Source of the DNA: Pseudomonadota bacterium
GTDB lineage: Bacteria; Pseudomonadota; Gammaproteobacteria; Xanthomonadales; Rhodanobacteraceae
DNA length: 14,623 nt
NCBI GenBank assembly: GCA_023430685.1
Contig: JAEYZH010000087.1
Coordinates: 1 to 14,623 of the forward strand
Reading direction: 5' to 3'
Of the stretch, positions 1-7,504 are shown piece after piece. Each line of letters begins with the position of its first letter. The stretch's first letter is position 1. A program made the translations under genes and the position numbers. The notes under the pieces were generated by a model that ran no database searches, had not been told where the DNA came from, and worked only from the letters and a program-made list of their open reading frames with translations.

Positions 1-5
1 GTGCT

Positions 6-590
6 CTACTTTCCTTCCGACAGCAGCGGGCGCAGCTTCTCGTCGATGGCTTCGCGGGCGCGGAAGATGCGCGAACGGACCGTGCCGATCGGGCAATCCA
101 TCGCTTCCGCGATCTCCTCGTAGCTCAGGCCGTCGACCTCCCTCAGGGTGATCGCGACCCGCAGCTCCTCGGGCAGCTCTTGGACCGTGGCGAACACGGT
201 TTGTTCAATTTCCTGGCGCATCAGTTCACGTTCGGGCGTGGCCGACTCGTGCAGGCGCGTGGCGCCGTCGAACTGGACCGCGTCCTCGACCGCGATGTCC
301 TCGGTCGGCGGGCGGCGCCCCTGCGACACGAGGTGATTCTTGGCGGTGTTGATCGCGATCTTGTAGATCCAGGTATAGAACTGGGCGTCGCCGCGGAACG
401 ACCCGATCGCGCGGTACGCGCGCACGAACGCCTCCTGCGCGACGTCCTGGCATTCGCTCCAGTCGTTGATGTAGCGCGAGATCACGCTGACCAGCTTGTG
501 CTGGTATTTGCGCACGAGCAGGTCGAACGCCGCCCGCTCGCCATTCTGGACGCGTTCGACCAGCGCCCTGTCCAAGTCGCTTTCGCCCAT
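6..590 (-). CDS. rpoE: RNA polymerase sigma-E factor (ECF sigma factor RpoE)
   Basis: The 194-aa protein is a classical ECF sigma factor of the RpoE/AlgU group, which directs RNA polymerase to envelope-stress promoters and is normally held at the inner membrane by an RseA/MucA anti-sigma factor. Region 2 lies at about residues 25-90, with DVAQEAFVRAYRAIGSFRG at 49-67 and YTWIYKIAINTAKN at 72-85. Region 4 lies at about 130-187, with LPEELRVAITLREVDGLSYE and the recognition helix around GTVRSRIFRAREAID. The length is close to that of E. coli RpoE (191 aa). The ATG at 590 is favoured because the family N-terminus (DLDRALVERVQNGE) starts right there and AGGGAGAG lies about 10 nt upstream. The stop TAG is five bases from the window edge, so rseA/mucA-type genes probably follow outside. 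A sigma-E-like promoter is visible upstream, suggesting autoregulation. Family assignment is very secure. Confidence 0.96.
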   Translation of the reverse strand: MGESDLDRALVERVQNGERAAFDLLVRKYQHKLVSVISRYINDWSECQDVAQEAFVRAYRAIGSFRGDAQFYTWIYKIAINTAKNHLVSQGRRPPTEDIAVEDAVQFDGATRLHESATPERELMRQEIEQTVFATVQELPEELRVAITLREVDGLSYEEIAEAMDCPIGTVRSRIFRAREAIDEKLRPLLSEGK

Positions 591-634
591 CCGGGCCGCT
601 CTCCCTGTTTGCCGTCCGGTCCAGGCGTGCGGCC

Positions 635-661
635 TGTGACCGCTCCGGCTCGAATTAGTTC
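635..661 (-). promoter_or_regulatory. Candidate sigma-E-type (autoregulatory) promoter of rpoE
   Basis: On the minus strand GAACTA (661 to 656) is followed after exactly 16 nt by TCACA (639 to 635). This fits the ECF sigma-E pattern GGAACTT-N15/16-TCnnA, with the GAACT core intact. Transcription would begin near 628 and leave a leader of about 38 nt before the rpoE ATG at 590. The position, in the only gap upstream of rpoE, fits the well-known autoregulation of rpoE. It rests on motif and spacing only; the two G residues before GAAC are not conserved here. Confidence 0.45.
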
Positions 662-667
662 GTGGAA

Positions 668-682
668 CCGCCGACATGGCGG
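668..682 (-). terminator. Weak hairpin after the GGDEF-EAL gene
   Basis: CCGCC and GGCGG flank a 5-nt loop, 16-30 nt beyond the stop codon of the cyclic-di-GMP gene and ahead of the rpoE promoter. There is no proper U-tract (the next bases in the transcript are TTCC), so at best it is a weak or Rho-assisted terminator. Confidence 0.2.
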
Positions 683-697
683 CGCCGGTTGATGCGA

Positions 698-3289
698 TCA
701 AGCGTGCGCGGTCGGCGTGGCCGCGGTCCCCCCGAGCAGTCGCGCCCGCTCCTGCAGCAGGTTCTCGAAGCTCGCCGCGGGTAGCGGCCGGCAGAAAAGG
801 AAGCCCTGCAGCACCTCGCAGCCCTCGCTGCGCAGGAATTCGCGATGCTCCTCCAGTTCGACGCCTTCCGCCACGATCTCGCGGTTGAGGTTGTGCGCCA
901 TCGAGATCGTCGCGCGCACGATCGCCTCGTCGTCGGGGTCGACGCCGATGTTGCGCACGAATGCCTGGTCGATCTTGATGCGATCGGCGGGGAAGCGCTT
1001 GATGTAGTCGAGCGAGGACTGGCCGGTGCCGAAATCGTCGATCGAGATGCTGCACCCGAGCGCGCGCAGGCCATGCAGCGTCTCGAGCAGGCCCGGGGTC
1101 GACTTCATGCTGATGCTCTCGGTGACCTCGAGGTCGAGCAGGCGCGCATCCAGCCCGCTCTCCTCGATGACCTGGGCGACGAGCTGCACGAAGCCGGGCT
1201 GGCGCAGCTGCAGCGGGGAGAGGTTCACGCCGACGCGCAGCGACAGGCCGAACTTCTGCTGCCAGCGCCTCGCGTCGTCGCAGGCCGCGCGCAGCACCCA
1301 CTCGCCGATCGGGATGATCAGGCCCGACTCCTCGGCCAGCGGGATGAAGAACCCGGGGCTGATCATGCCGAGTTCGGGGTGCTCCCAGCGGATCAGCGCC
1401 TCCATCCCGACGATGTCCTCGCTCTGGCTGTCGACCTGTGGCTGGTAGAACACGCGCAGCTCGCCGTTCTTTTCGGCCAGGCGCAGCTTCGCCTCGAGCG
1501 CGAGCCGCTGCTGGTGCGACTCCTCGGGCACCGCGACGTAGGCCTGGAAATTGTTGCGCCCCATGCCCTTGGCCGAGTACATCGCGACGTCGGCGTGCTT
1601 GAGCAGGCGTTCGGCGTCGACCGCGTCGTCGGGATAGAAGCTGAGGCCGAGCGAGGCCGTCATGTTGAGCTCGAGCCCGGCCGCGAGCTGCAGCGGCGCC
1701 TCCATCGCGCGCACGATCTTCTCCGCGATGCGCACGACGTCGTCGCGCTGCACGATGTGGCGCAGGATCAGCGTGAATTCGTCGCCGGCGTAGCGCGCGA
1801 CGGTGTCGGAACTGCGCACGCTCCCGCGCAGGCGCTTGGCCACGGCCGCGAGCACCTGGTCGCCGACCGCGTGGCCCAGCGAATCGTTGATGTTCTTGAA
1901 GCGGTCGAGGTCGACGAACACCACCGCGAACATCTCGCTCGTGCGGTGTGCCTCCTGGATCGCGGAATTGAGCCGGTCGTTGAACAGCAGGCGGTTCGGC
2001 AGCCCGGTCAGCGGGTCGCGCAGGCCGATCGCGCGACCCTGCGCGCGTGCGCGGCGCAGCTCGATCTCGCCGGCGAGCACGCGTGCGATCACGCGCAGTC
2101 CGCCGATGATCGCGGCATCCGGCACGATCGGCTCGCGCCGCGCGACCAGCAAGGCGCCGACGCAGGCCTGGCGCTCCCCGAGCAGCGGCAGTCCGATCAC
2201 GCACTCGAAGCGCTGCTCGCGCACCGATGCGTCGACGCCGGGACTGCGCCACGCATTCGAGGTCTGCATGACCTCGTTGCCGTCCAGCACGTGGCGCAGG
2301 GTGATCTCGCGCATCGGGTCGGGCGCGTCGACCGCGTCGAAGCGGTGCCAGGCCGCGAGCGACTGCGGTTCGCCCGAAGGTTCCGACGGCACCTCCGCGA
2401 CCAGCGCCGAGTCGAGCGCGAGCCAGTCCACGAGCACGCGCAGCACCGCCTCGATGCCTTCCTCGCGCCCACCGGGTTGGGCCACGCGCAGCAACGCGAC
2501 CAGCGCTTCCTGGTGGCGACTCAACTCCTCGATCTCGCGGAACAGGTAGAAGTGGACGACGCGCCCGTCCTGCACCGCCATCCGCACGTGCAGGTCGACC
2601 GGATAGCTGCTGCCGTCCGCGCGCGGCTTGCGCGCACGCAGGTGCGCGCTGCCGTCCTTCTCGAGCCTGCGCATGAACTCCGCGCGGCGCTCCGTGGACA
2701 GCACGAGGTCGAAGCCGTCGATGCGCCCGGCCAGGATCTGCGCGCGCGAATAACCCGAACGCTGCACGAACGTGGTGTTGACCTCGAGCAGGCGCCCGCT
2801 CGACGGCTCGACGATCGCGAGTTCGTCGAGGCTGCCGTCGAACGCGAACTGGTAGCGGTCGGCGTGCGCGGGCGTGGTGCGCACCGCGCCGCTGCTGCGC
2901 GCCGCGAGCGCGACCTTGATGCGCGCGAGCGCATCGTCGGGCTTGACCGGTCGCGCGATCCATTCGATCAGGCCCGGCGGCGTGCGCCCGCCGCTCCAGC
3001 TGCCGCCGCGGCTGCCGAGCAGTCCGATCACCGGGATGTCGGAACTCGCGTGGAGTCGCAACTCGTCGCAGAACGCGAGCGCCTCGCGCGGATCGTCGCC
3101 GAACTCGAGCAGCACGAGGTCGATGCCGATCTCGGGGCTCAGGAAGCCGCGTGCCTGCGGGATGTCGCGCGCCGAATAGATCTCCTCGAATGCCTGCGCG
3201 TCGAGCGCGTCGAACAGCACGCGTCGATCATCGCGGTCCGCCGCGACGATCAGCGCGCCTCCACGGCTGTCCGCGGCAGGCGAGCTCAT
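698..3289 (-). CDS. Cyclic-di-GMP cyclase/phosphodiesterase, degenerate REC-PAS-GAF-GGDEF-EAL
   Basis: The 863-aa soluble protein has, in order, a receiver-like fold (about 10-128), a PAS domain (about 145-255), a GAF-like domain (about 265-412), GGDEF (about 420-583) and EAL (about 595-850). The cyclase active site reads AGDEF (501-505), with an intact I-site RSSD at 492-495 for product inhibition. The EAL domain keeps EAL (630-632), N689, E721, the DDFGTG pair D751/D752, K772, E808 and Q828, so phosphodiesterase activity is likely. The receiver domain is degenerate: the acidic pair is A16/A17, the phospho-Asp is E62 and the switch Lys is R113, so it is probably not phosphorylated. There are no membrane segments. 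Its ATG overlaps the TGA of the upstream 162-aa gene (ATGA at 3286-3289), indicating coupled translation. Net direction (synthesis or hydrolysis) cannot be told from sequence. Confidence 0.93.
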   Translation of the reverse strand: MSSPAADSRGGALIVAADRDDRRVLFDALDAQAFEEIYSARDIPQARGFLSPEIGIDLVLLEFGDDPREALAFCDELRLHASSDIPVIGLLGSRGGSWSGGRTPPGLIEWIARPVKPDDALARIKVALAARSSGAVRTTPAHADRYQFAFDGSLDELAIVEPSSGRLLEVNTTFVQRSGYSRAQILAGRIDGFDLVLSTERRAEFMRRLEKDGSAHLRARKPRADGSSYPVDLHVRMAVQDGRVVHFYLFREIEELSRHQEALVALLRVAQPGGREEGIEAVLRVLVDWLALDSALVAEVPSEPSGEPQSLAAWHRFDAVDAPDPMREITLRHVLDGNEVMQTSNAWRSPGVDASVREQRFECVIGLPLLGERQACVGALLVARREPIVPDAAIIGGLRVIARVLAGEIELRRARAQGRAIGLRDPLTGLPNRLLFNDRLNSAIQEAHRTSEMFAVVFVDLDRFKNINDSLGHAVGDQVLAAVAKRLRGSVRSSDTVARYAGDEFTLILRHIVQRDDVVRIAEKIVRAMEAPLQLAAGLELNMTASLGLSFYPDDAVDAERLLKHADVAMYSAKGMGRNNFQAYVAVPEESHQQRLALEAKLRLAEKNGELRVFYQPQVDSQSEDIVGMEALIRWEHPELGMISPGFFIPLAEESGLIIPIGEWVLRAACDDARRWQQKFGLSLRVGVNLSPLQLRQPGFVQLVAQVIEESGLDARLLDLEVTESISMKSTPGLLETLHGLRALGCSISIDDFGTGQSSLDYIKRFPADRIKIDQAFVRNIGVDPDDEAIVRATISMAHNLNREIVAEGVELEEHREFLRSEGCEVLQGFLFCRPLPAASFENLLQERARLLGGTAATPTAHA

Positions 3290-3774
3290 GAGACCCAGCG
3301 CCCGTCGCGCAGGCGCAGCCGACGATGCATCTCGCTCTCGGCGGCGAGCAGCTCGTACATGCCATCGAGTTCCTCGGGCAGTTCGACGCTGGAGCCGACG
3401 AACACGAGCTTGCGCTCGTTCGCGGCCTGCAAGCGCCCGATGCGCCGAAGCGTCAGCGTTTCCGCCGCGCGCAGGTGCTCGGCGAAATCGACGAACAGGT
3501 AGATGCCGAAGTGCATGCTCTGCAGCACGTAGCGCAGCGCATCGGTCATGCGCTTGGATCCGGGCACGTGCAGGCCGCTCTCACGCAGCGACGCGAGGCC
3601 GCTGTCGGGCTCCCAGGCATAGATCGAGGTCCCCCCGCGCATCGCGAGCACGCGCATCTGCGCGAGCGTCTCGGCCACGTGCGGCGTCTGCAGCACCACC
3701 AGCGGATGCGGCGACTGCACGATGCGGTCGAGCAGCTTCTGGACCAGCGGCAGTTCGGCTTTCGACTCGACCAT
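3286..3774 (-). CDS. Ycf46-like AAA N-terminal-domain protein without an ATPase core
   Basis: This 162-aa soluble protein has the pattern I associate with the non-catalytic N-terminal half of Ycf46-type AAA ATPases. It shows PLVVLQTPHVAETLAQMRVL (24-43), a Trp-containing strand SIYAWEPDSGL (50-60), then FGIYLFVDFAEHL (89-101), RRIGRLQ (110-116), a strand KLVFVGSSVELPEELDGMY (122-140) and the final E-x-E segment. No Walker A, Walker B or arginine finger is present and the frame ends at residue 162, so it cannot be an ATPase itself. The ATG at 3774 follows GGGG at a suitable distance. Its stop overlaps the start of the GGDEF-EAL gene, so a joint function (partner or regulator of the cyclic-di-GMP enzyme) is inferred. 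Family resemblance is from memory; the function is unknown. Confidence 0.7.
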   Translation of the reverse strand: MVESKAELPLVQKLLDRIVQSPHPLVVLQTPHVAETLAQMRVLAMRGGTSIYAWEPDSGLASLRESGLHVPGSKRMTDALRYVLQSMHFGIYLFVDFAEHLRAAETLTLRRIGRLQAANERKLVFVGSSVELPEELDGMYELLAAESEMHRRLRLRDGRWVS

Positions 3775-3836
3775 GCATCCCCGTCTGCGATGGCGGCGGA
3801 ACGCCGCGGTCGCGCGCAGCGCTTGTGGCCGCCGCA

Positions 3837-3866
3837 TTGACCCGGCGCACGGCTTGCCGGGATTAT
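3837..3866 (+). promoter_or_regulatory. Candidate sigma-70 promoter for the fadB-like gene
   Basis: TTGACC (3837-3842) and GATTAT (3861-3866) are separated by 18 bp. The -35 matches five of six consensus bases and the -10 four of six. It lies just upstream of GGAG (3889-3892) and the ATG at 3899. I saw no convincing FadR- or PsrA-type operator. Confidence 0.35.
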
Positions 3867-3867
3867 A
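3862..3867 (-). promoter_or_regulatory. -10 element for the Ycf46-like/GGDEF-EAL operon
   Basis: The minus strand carries a perfect TATAAT in the context GGCTATAATCC, the only AT-rich patch in the 124-bp divergent gap. No clear -35 is found 16-19 bp upstream. A leader of roughly 80 nt would separate it from the ATG at 3774. The same six base pairs also contribute to a candidate -10 on the plus strand, so the two directions may compete. Confidence 0.45.
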
Positions 3868-3898
3868 GCCGTCCCTTTGCGCTTTCCCGGAGCCGGTC

Positions 3899-5944
3899 AT
3901 GTTCGAAGGCCTGCGATTCCAGCACTGGCAGCCCGAGCGCGACGGCGAAGGCATCGTCGTGCTGACGCTCGACCGCGCCGGCAGCTCGGTCAATGCGCTC
4001 TCGCGCGCCGTGCTGGACGAGCTGTCGGAGATCGTCGAGCGCCTGTCGTTCGATCCGCCGCGCGGCGTGATCGTCCGTTCAGGCAAGAACGGCTTCATCG
4101 TCGGCGCCGACATCAAGGAATTCGAGGGGTTCGGTCGCGCGGGCACCGTTCTGTATGCGCTCGAGAGTGGCCAGCGCCTGTTCCAGCGCCTCGCACGGCT
4201 GCCCTGCCCCACGGTCGCCGCGATCCACGGCGTCTGCATGGGCGGGGGCACCGAGCTCGCGCTCGCCTGCCGCTTCCGGGTCGCCTCCCGCGATGCATCG
4301 ACGCGCATCGCGTTGCCCGAGGTCAAGCTCGGCATCTTCCCGGGCTGGGGTGGCTCGGCGCGCCTGCCACGCCTGATCGGCGCGCCCAAGGCGATGGAAT
4401 TGATGCTGACCGGCCGGACGGTCGGGGCACCGGAAGCGAAGTCGATCGGCCTCGTCGATCGCGTGACCTCACCCGAACTGCTGCTCGAAGCCGCGCGCGA
4501 ACTGATCCGCCAGCCGGCCGCGCGCCCGCTCGGCCAGCGCGCCCTCGCGTGGGCGACCAATACCTGGCCCGCGCGCCAACTGCTCGCACCGGTGTTCGCG
4601 AAGCAGACCGCGGCGAAGGCGCGCAAGGAACACTATCCCGCGCCGTTCGCGCTGATCGACACCTGGCGGCGCGGCGGCTCGAGCCTGCCGCAACGCCTGA
4701 AACTCGAAGCGCGCGCGGTGGCCAAGCTCGCGACGACACCGACCGCGCGCAACCTGATCCGGGTGTTCTTCCTGCAGGAGCGACTCAAGGGCCTCGCCGG
4801 CGGTGCCGCGCACGGCATCACGCGCGTGCACGTGGTCGGCGCCGGGGTCATGGGCGGCGACATCGCGGCCTGGTGCGCGTTGCGCGGCTTCGAGGTGACG
4901 CTGCAGGATCGCGAGATGAAGTACGTCCAGCCTGCGCTGGACCGCGCGAAGGCGTTGTTCGGCAAGAAGCTCAAGACGGCCGACCGCATCGGACCGGCCG
5001 AAGCACGCCTCAAGGCCGACGTCGAGGGCGCCGGCATCGCTTCGGCCGACCTCCTGCTCGAAGCGATCTACGAAAACGCCGAAGCCAAGGAAGCGCTCTA
5101 CCGCACGGCCGAACCGAAGCTTGCGGCCGACGCGCTGCTCGCGACCAACACCTCGAGCATCCCGCTCGACGAGCTGCGCGCCGCCGTGCAGGCGCCTGGT
5201 CGCTTCCTCGGCCTGCATTTCTTCAATCCGGTCGCGCTGATGCCGCTGGTCGAGATCGTGCGCCACGACCGCCTCGACGCTGCTACCGAACAGCGCGCGC
5301 TCGCGTTCTGCAAGGCGCTGGACAAGTTGCCGGTGCCGGTCGCGGGCACGCCGGGCTTCCTCGTCAACCGGATCCTGATGCCGTACATGCTCGAAGCCGC
5401 GCGCGCGGTCGCCGAAGGCATTCCCGCGCCGGTCATCGACAAGGCCGCCAAGCGCTTCGGCATGCCGATGGGACCGATCGAACTCATCGACACCGTGGGC
5501 CTCGATGTCGCGGCATCGGTCGGCGCCGAACTCGGCCCGTTCCTCGGGCTCGAGATTCCAGCCGGACTCGAGCAGCTCGCGAAGGACGGCAAGCGCGGCA
5601 AGAAGGATGGCCAGGGGTTTTACGCCTGGGAGGACGGAAAAGCCAAAAAGCCCGAGGTCGACCCGCACTACGTCGCGCCCGATGATCTCGAAGACCGCCT
5701 GATCCTGCCGCTGCTCAATGAAGCGGTTGCGTGCCTGCACGACCGCGTCGTCGACGATGCCGACCTGCTCGACGCGGGCGTGATCTTCGGCACCGGCTTC
5801 GCGCCGTTCCGCGGCGGACCGATCCGGCACGTGCGCGACAGTGGCGCGGCTGCGCTGAAGGCACGCCTCAAAGCGCTCGCGCGCGTGCACGGCGCGCGCT
5901 TCGCGCCACGACCGGGTTGGGACGACCCCGCGCTCGCCGGCTGA
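3899..5944 (+). CDS. Fatty acid oxidation complex alpha subunit (enoyl-CoA hydratase / 3-hydroxyacyl-CoA dehydrogenase)
   Basis: The 681-aa bifunctional enzyme hydrates trans-2-enoyl-CoA and oxidises the resulting 3-hydroxyacyl-CoA with NAD+ in beta-oxidation. The N-terminal crotonase domain (about 10-195) has the oxyanion-hole segment GADIKEF (69-75), GGGTEL with E119 and LPEVKLG with E141, the two catalytic glutamates. The linker runs to about 305. The Rossmann domain starts with VVGAGVMGG (312-320), followed by NTSS (417-420), catalytic LHFFNP (439-444, H440), E452 and N490. The second dehydrogenase domain covers about 485-680. It is a little shorter than E. coli FadB/FadJ (729/714 aa). 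GGAG lies 6 nt before the ATG. No thiolase (fadA/fadI) adjoins it: upstream is divergent and downstream convergent phoU, so it is monocistronic. FadB-like and FadJ-like roles cannot be separated here. Confidence 0.93.
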   Translation: MFEGLRFQHWQPERDGEGIVVLTLDRAGSSVNALSRAVLDELSEIVERLSFDPPRGVIVRSGKNGFIVGADIKEFEGFGRAGTVLYALESGQRLFQRLARLPCPTVAAIHGVCMGGGTELALACRFRVASRDASTRIALPEVKLGIFPGWGGSARLPRLIGAPKAMELMLTGRTVGAPEAKSIGLVDRVTSPELLLEAARELIRQPAARPLGQRALAWATNTWPARQLLAPVFAKQTAAKARKEHYPAPFALIDTWRRGGSSLPQRLKLEARAVAKLATTPTARNLIRVFFLQERLKGLAGGAAHGITRVHVVGAGVMGGDIAAWCALRGFEVTLQDREMKYVQPALDRAKALFGKKLKTADRIGPAEARLKADVEGAGIASADLLLEAIYENAEAKEALYRTAEPKLAADALLATNTSSIPLDELRAAVQAPGRFLGLHFFNPVALMPLVEIVRHDRLDAATEQRALAFCKALDKLPVPVAGTPGFLVNRILMPYMLEAARAVAEGIPAPVIDKAAKRFGMPMGPIELIDTVGLDVAASVGAELGPFLGLEIPAGLEQLAKDGKRGKKDGQGFYAWEDGKAKKPEVDPHYVAPDDLEDRLILPLLNEAVACLHDRVVDDADLLDAGVIFGTGFAPFRGGPIRHVRDSGAAALKARLKALARVHGARFAPRPGWDDPALAG

Positions 5945-5956
5945 CCACGGGTGCGG

Positions 5957-5974
5957 CGCGCGCTCAGGCGCGCG
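5957..5974. terminator. Possible shared terminator hairpin between convergent fadB-like and phoU genes
   Basis: A 7-bp perfect GC stem (CGCGCGC / GCGCGCG) closes a TCAG tetraloop. It overlaps the phoU stop codon and lies 13 nt after the fadB-like stop, in a 19-bp convergent gap. It lacks a U-run on either side, and alternating GCGC is common in this genome, so it may be chance. Confidence 0.25.
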
Positions 5975-6668
5975 GCGGCTTGGCGAGCCCGGAGTGCCGC
6001 ACGTCCTTGCCGTGCAGGATGTAGAGCACCGACTCGCACAGGTTCTTGCAATGGTCGCCGATGCGCTCGAACGAGCGCGCGCACCAGAGCCGGTCGAGTT
6101 CGGCCGGGATCGTGTCGGGCACCTCGCGCATGCGCTCGACCAGCATCGCCTGCAGCCTGCGCCAGGCCGCGTCCGCTTCGGCATCGCGATGCATCGTCGC
6201 GAGCGCGGGCGCCTCGTCGAGGCGCACGAACGCATCGAGTGCGTCGTGCAGCATCGCGAGCGCGAGCGTGCCGAGCGCCTGCATGCCCGCTTCGACATCC
6301 GGCGCGGACGGCTGCCCGACCAGGCGTTCGCCGATGCGCGCGATGCGCTTGGCTTCGTCGCCGATGCGCTCGAGTTCGTTGAGCATCTTGAGGATCGCGA
6401 GCACGAGGCGCAGGTCGGAGGCCGCCGGCTGGCGGCGCGCGATCACGAGCACGCACTGTTCGTCGATCGCGAGTTCAGCCGCATTGATGCGGCGTTCGCG
6501 CGCGTCGATCTCGCGCGCATCGATCGCGGCGCCACGCGCGAGCGCCGAGCGTGCCGCGTCGACCTGCTCCTCGACGAGCCCGCCCATCGCGAGCACTTCG
6601 CGGCGCAGGTCCTCGATCTCGCTGCCGAAGCGGCGCGAGATATGCTGTGAAAGATGCAGGCGGTCCAT
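5964..6668 (-). CDS. phoU: Phosphate signalling regulator PhoU
   Basis: The 234-aa all-helical protein has the two three-helix-bundle repeats of PhoU. Each carries a metal-binding ExxxD-type signature: ELERIGDEAKRIA (98-110) in the first half and FERIGDHCKNLCE (200-212) in the second. PhoU is cytoplasmic. It binds PstB and the PhoR PAS domain and keeps PhoR/PhoB off when phosphate is plentiful. The N-terminus with HISRRFGSEIEDLRREVLAMG is typical, and the length is normal for the family. It is the last gene of the pst operon, 25 nt after pstB. The ribosome site before the ATG is poor (only GAG), so translation may depend on readthrough from pstB. phoB/phoR are not in the window. Confidence 0.96.
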   Translation of the reverse strand: MDRLHLSQHISRRFGSEIEDLRREVLAMGGLVEEQVDAARSALARGAAIDAREIDARERRINAAELAIDEQCVLVIARRQPAASDLRLVLAILKMLNELERIGDEAKRIARIGERLVGQPSAPDVEAGMQALGTLALAMLHDALDAFVRLDEAPALATMHRDAEADAAWRRLQAMLVERMREVPDTIPAELDRLWCARSFERIGDHCKNLCESVLYILHGKDVRHSGLAKPPRA

Positions 6669-6693
6669 GGCTCGATCGGTCCGATGGTCGGTC

Positions 6694-7500
6694 TCAGCGG
6701 TGGCGCCCGGTGATGAAGTCTTCGGTCAGGCGTTCGCGCGGGTTGGTGAACAGCGAATCGGTGGCGCCGAATTCGACGATGCGCCCGGCATCCATGAATG
6801 CGGCATAGTCGGCCATGCGTGCCGCCTGCTGCATGTTGTGCGTGACCAGCACAAGCGTATAGCGCTGCGCGAGCGTGCGCAGCAGCTCCTCGAGGTGCAG
6901 GGTCGCGGCCGGGTCGAGCGCGCTCGCGGGCTCGTCGAGCAGCAGCACCTCGGGCTCGACCGCGATCGCTCGCGCGATCACGAGTCGCTGCTGCTGGCCG
7001 GACGAGAGTTCCAGCGCGGAGCCGTCGAGCCGATCGACGACCTCGTCCCAGAGCCCCGCCGCGTGCAACGCGGCTTCGACGCGCCGTTCGAGCTCGGCGC
7101 CGCGGCGCAGGCCGAGCAGCCGCAGGCCGTAGGCGACGTTGTCGTGCACCGACAGCGGGAACGGGTTCGGGCGCTGGAACACCATGCCGACGCGCCGGCG
7201 AAGTTCCTGCAGGTCGGTGCCGGCAGCGGCGACGTCGACTCCGCCGAGCAGCACCTGCCCTTCCATGCGGAAGCCCGCGATCTCGTCATTCAGGCGATTG
7301 AGGCAGCGCAGCAGGCTCGACTTGCCGCTGCCGCTGGGTCCGATCAGCGCGGTGATGCGCTTGTCCGGAATCGCGAGGTCGATCCCGTCGAGCACGCACC
7401 TGCGCTCGTACCAGACGCGCAGGCCGGCCACGCGCAGCGCCACGGCAGGCTGCACATCCGCAATGGCGGCGGGAGCATGATGGCGCGCGTCGGTCGTCAT
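6694..7500 (-). CDS. pstB: Phosphate ABC transporter ATP-binding protein PstB
   Basis: The 268-aa ATPase energises high-affinity phosphate import. It shows Walker A GPSGSGKS (54-61), the Q-loop in the PstB-specific MVFQRPNPFPLSVHDNVAYG (106-125), signature LSSGQQQR (165-172), Walker B LLLDEP with D189/E190, D-loop SALDP and the H-loop H221 in VTHN. FQRPNPFP is diagnostic for PstB among ABC ATPases. The first 20 residues are an extension, slightly longer than the E. coli start. The ATG lies only 4 nt after the pstA stop, indicating translational coupling. It works with PstC/PstA and signals through PhoU. Confidence 0.96.
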   Translation of the reverse strand: MTTDARHHAPAAIADVQPAVALRVAGLRVWYERRCVLDGIDLAIPDKRITALIGPSGSGKSSLLRCLNRLNDEIAGFRMEGQVLLGGVDVAAAGTDLQELRRRVGMVFQRPNPFPLSVHDNVAYGLRLLGLRRGAELERRVEAALHAAGLWDEVVDRLDGSALELSSGQQQRLVIARAIAVEPEVLLLDEPASALDPAATLHLEELLRTLAQRYTLVLVTHNMQQAARMADYAAFMDAGRIVEFGATDSLFTNPRERLTEDFITGRHR

Positions 7501-7504
7501 CGAA

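Noticed and set aside
1783..1797. AGDEF read as an inactive cyclase
   Set aside because: Ala at the first position is tolerated in active cyclases and the rest of the site is intact, so inactivity cannot be claimed.
6..2963. A single very long minus-strand open frame joining rpoE to upstream sequence
   Set aside because: Only the last 194 codons are RpoE; the rest is an Arg/Ala-rich out-of-frame reading of the GGDEF-EAL gene, caused by high GC.
845..3502. 885-aa plus-strand open frame antisense to the GGDEF-EAL gene
   Set aside because: His/Arg/Gln-rich composition with no recognisable domain; a shadow of a gene whose motifs are intact on the other strand.
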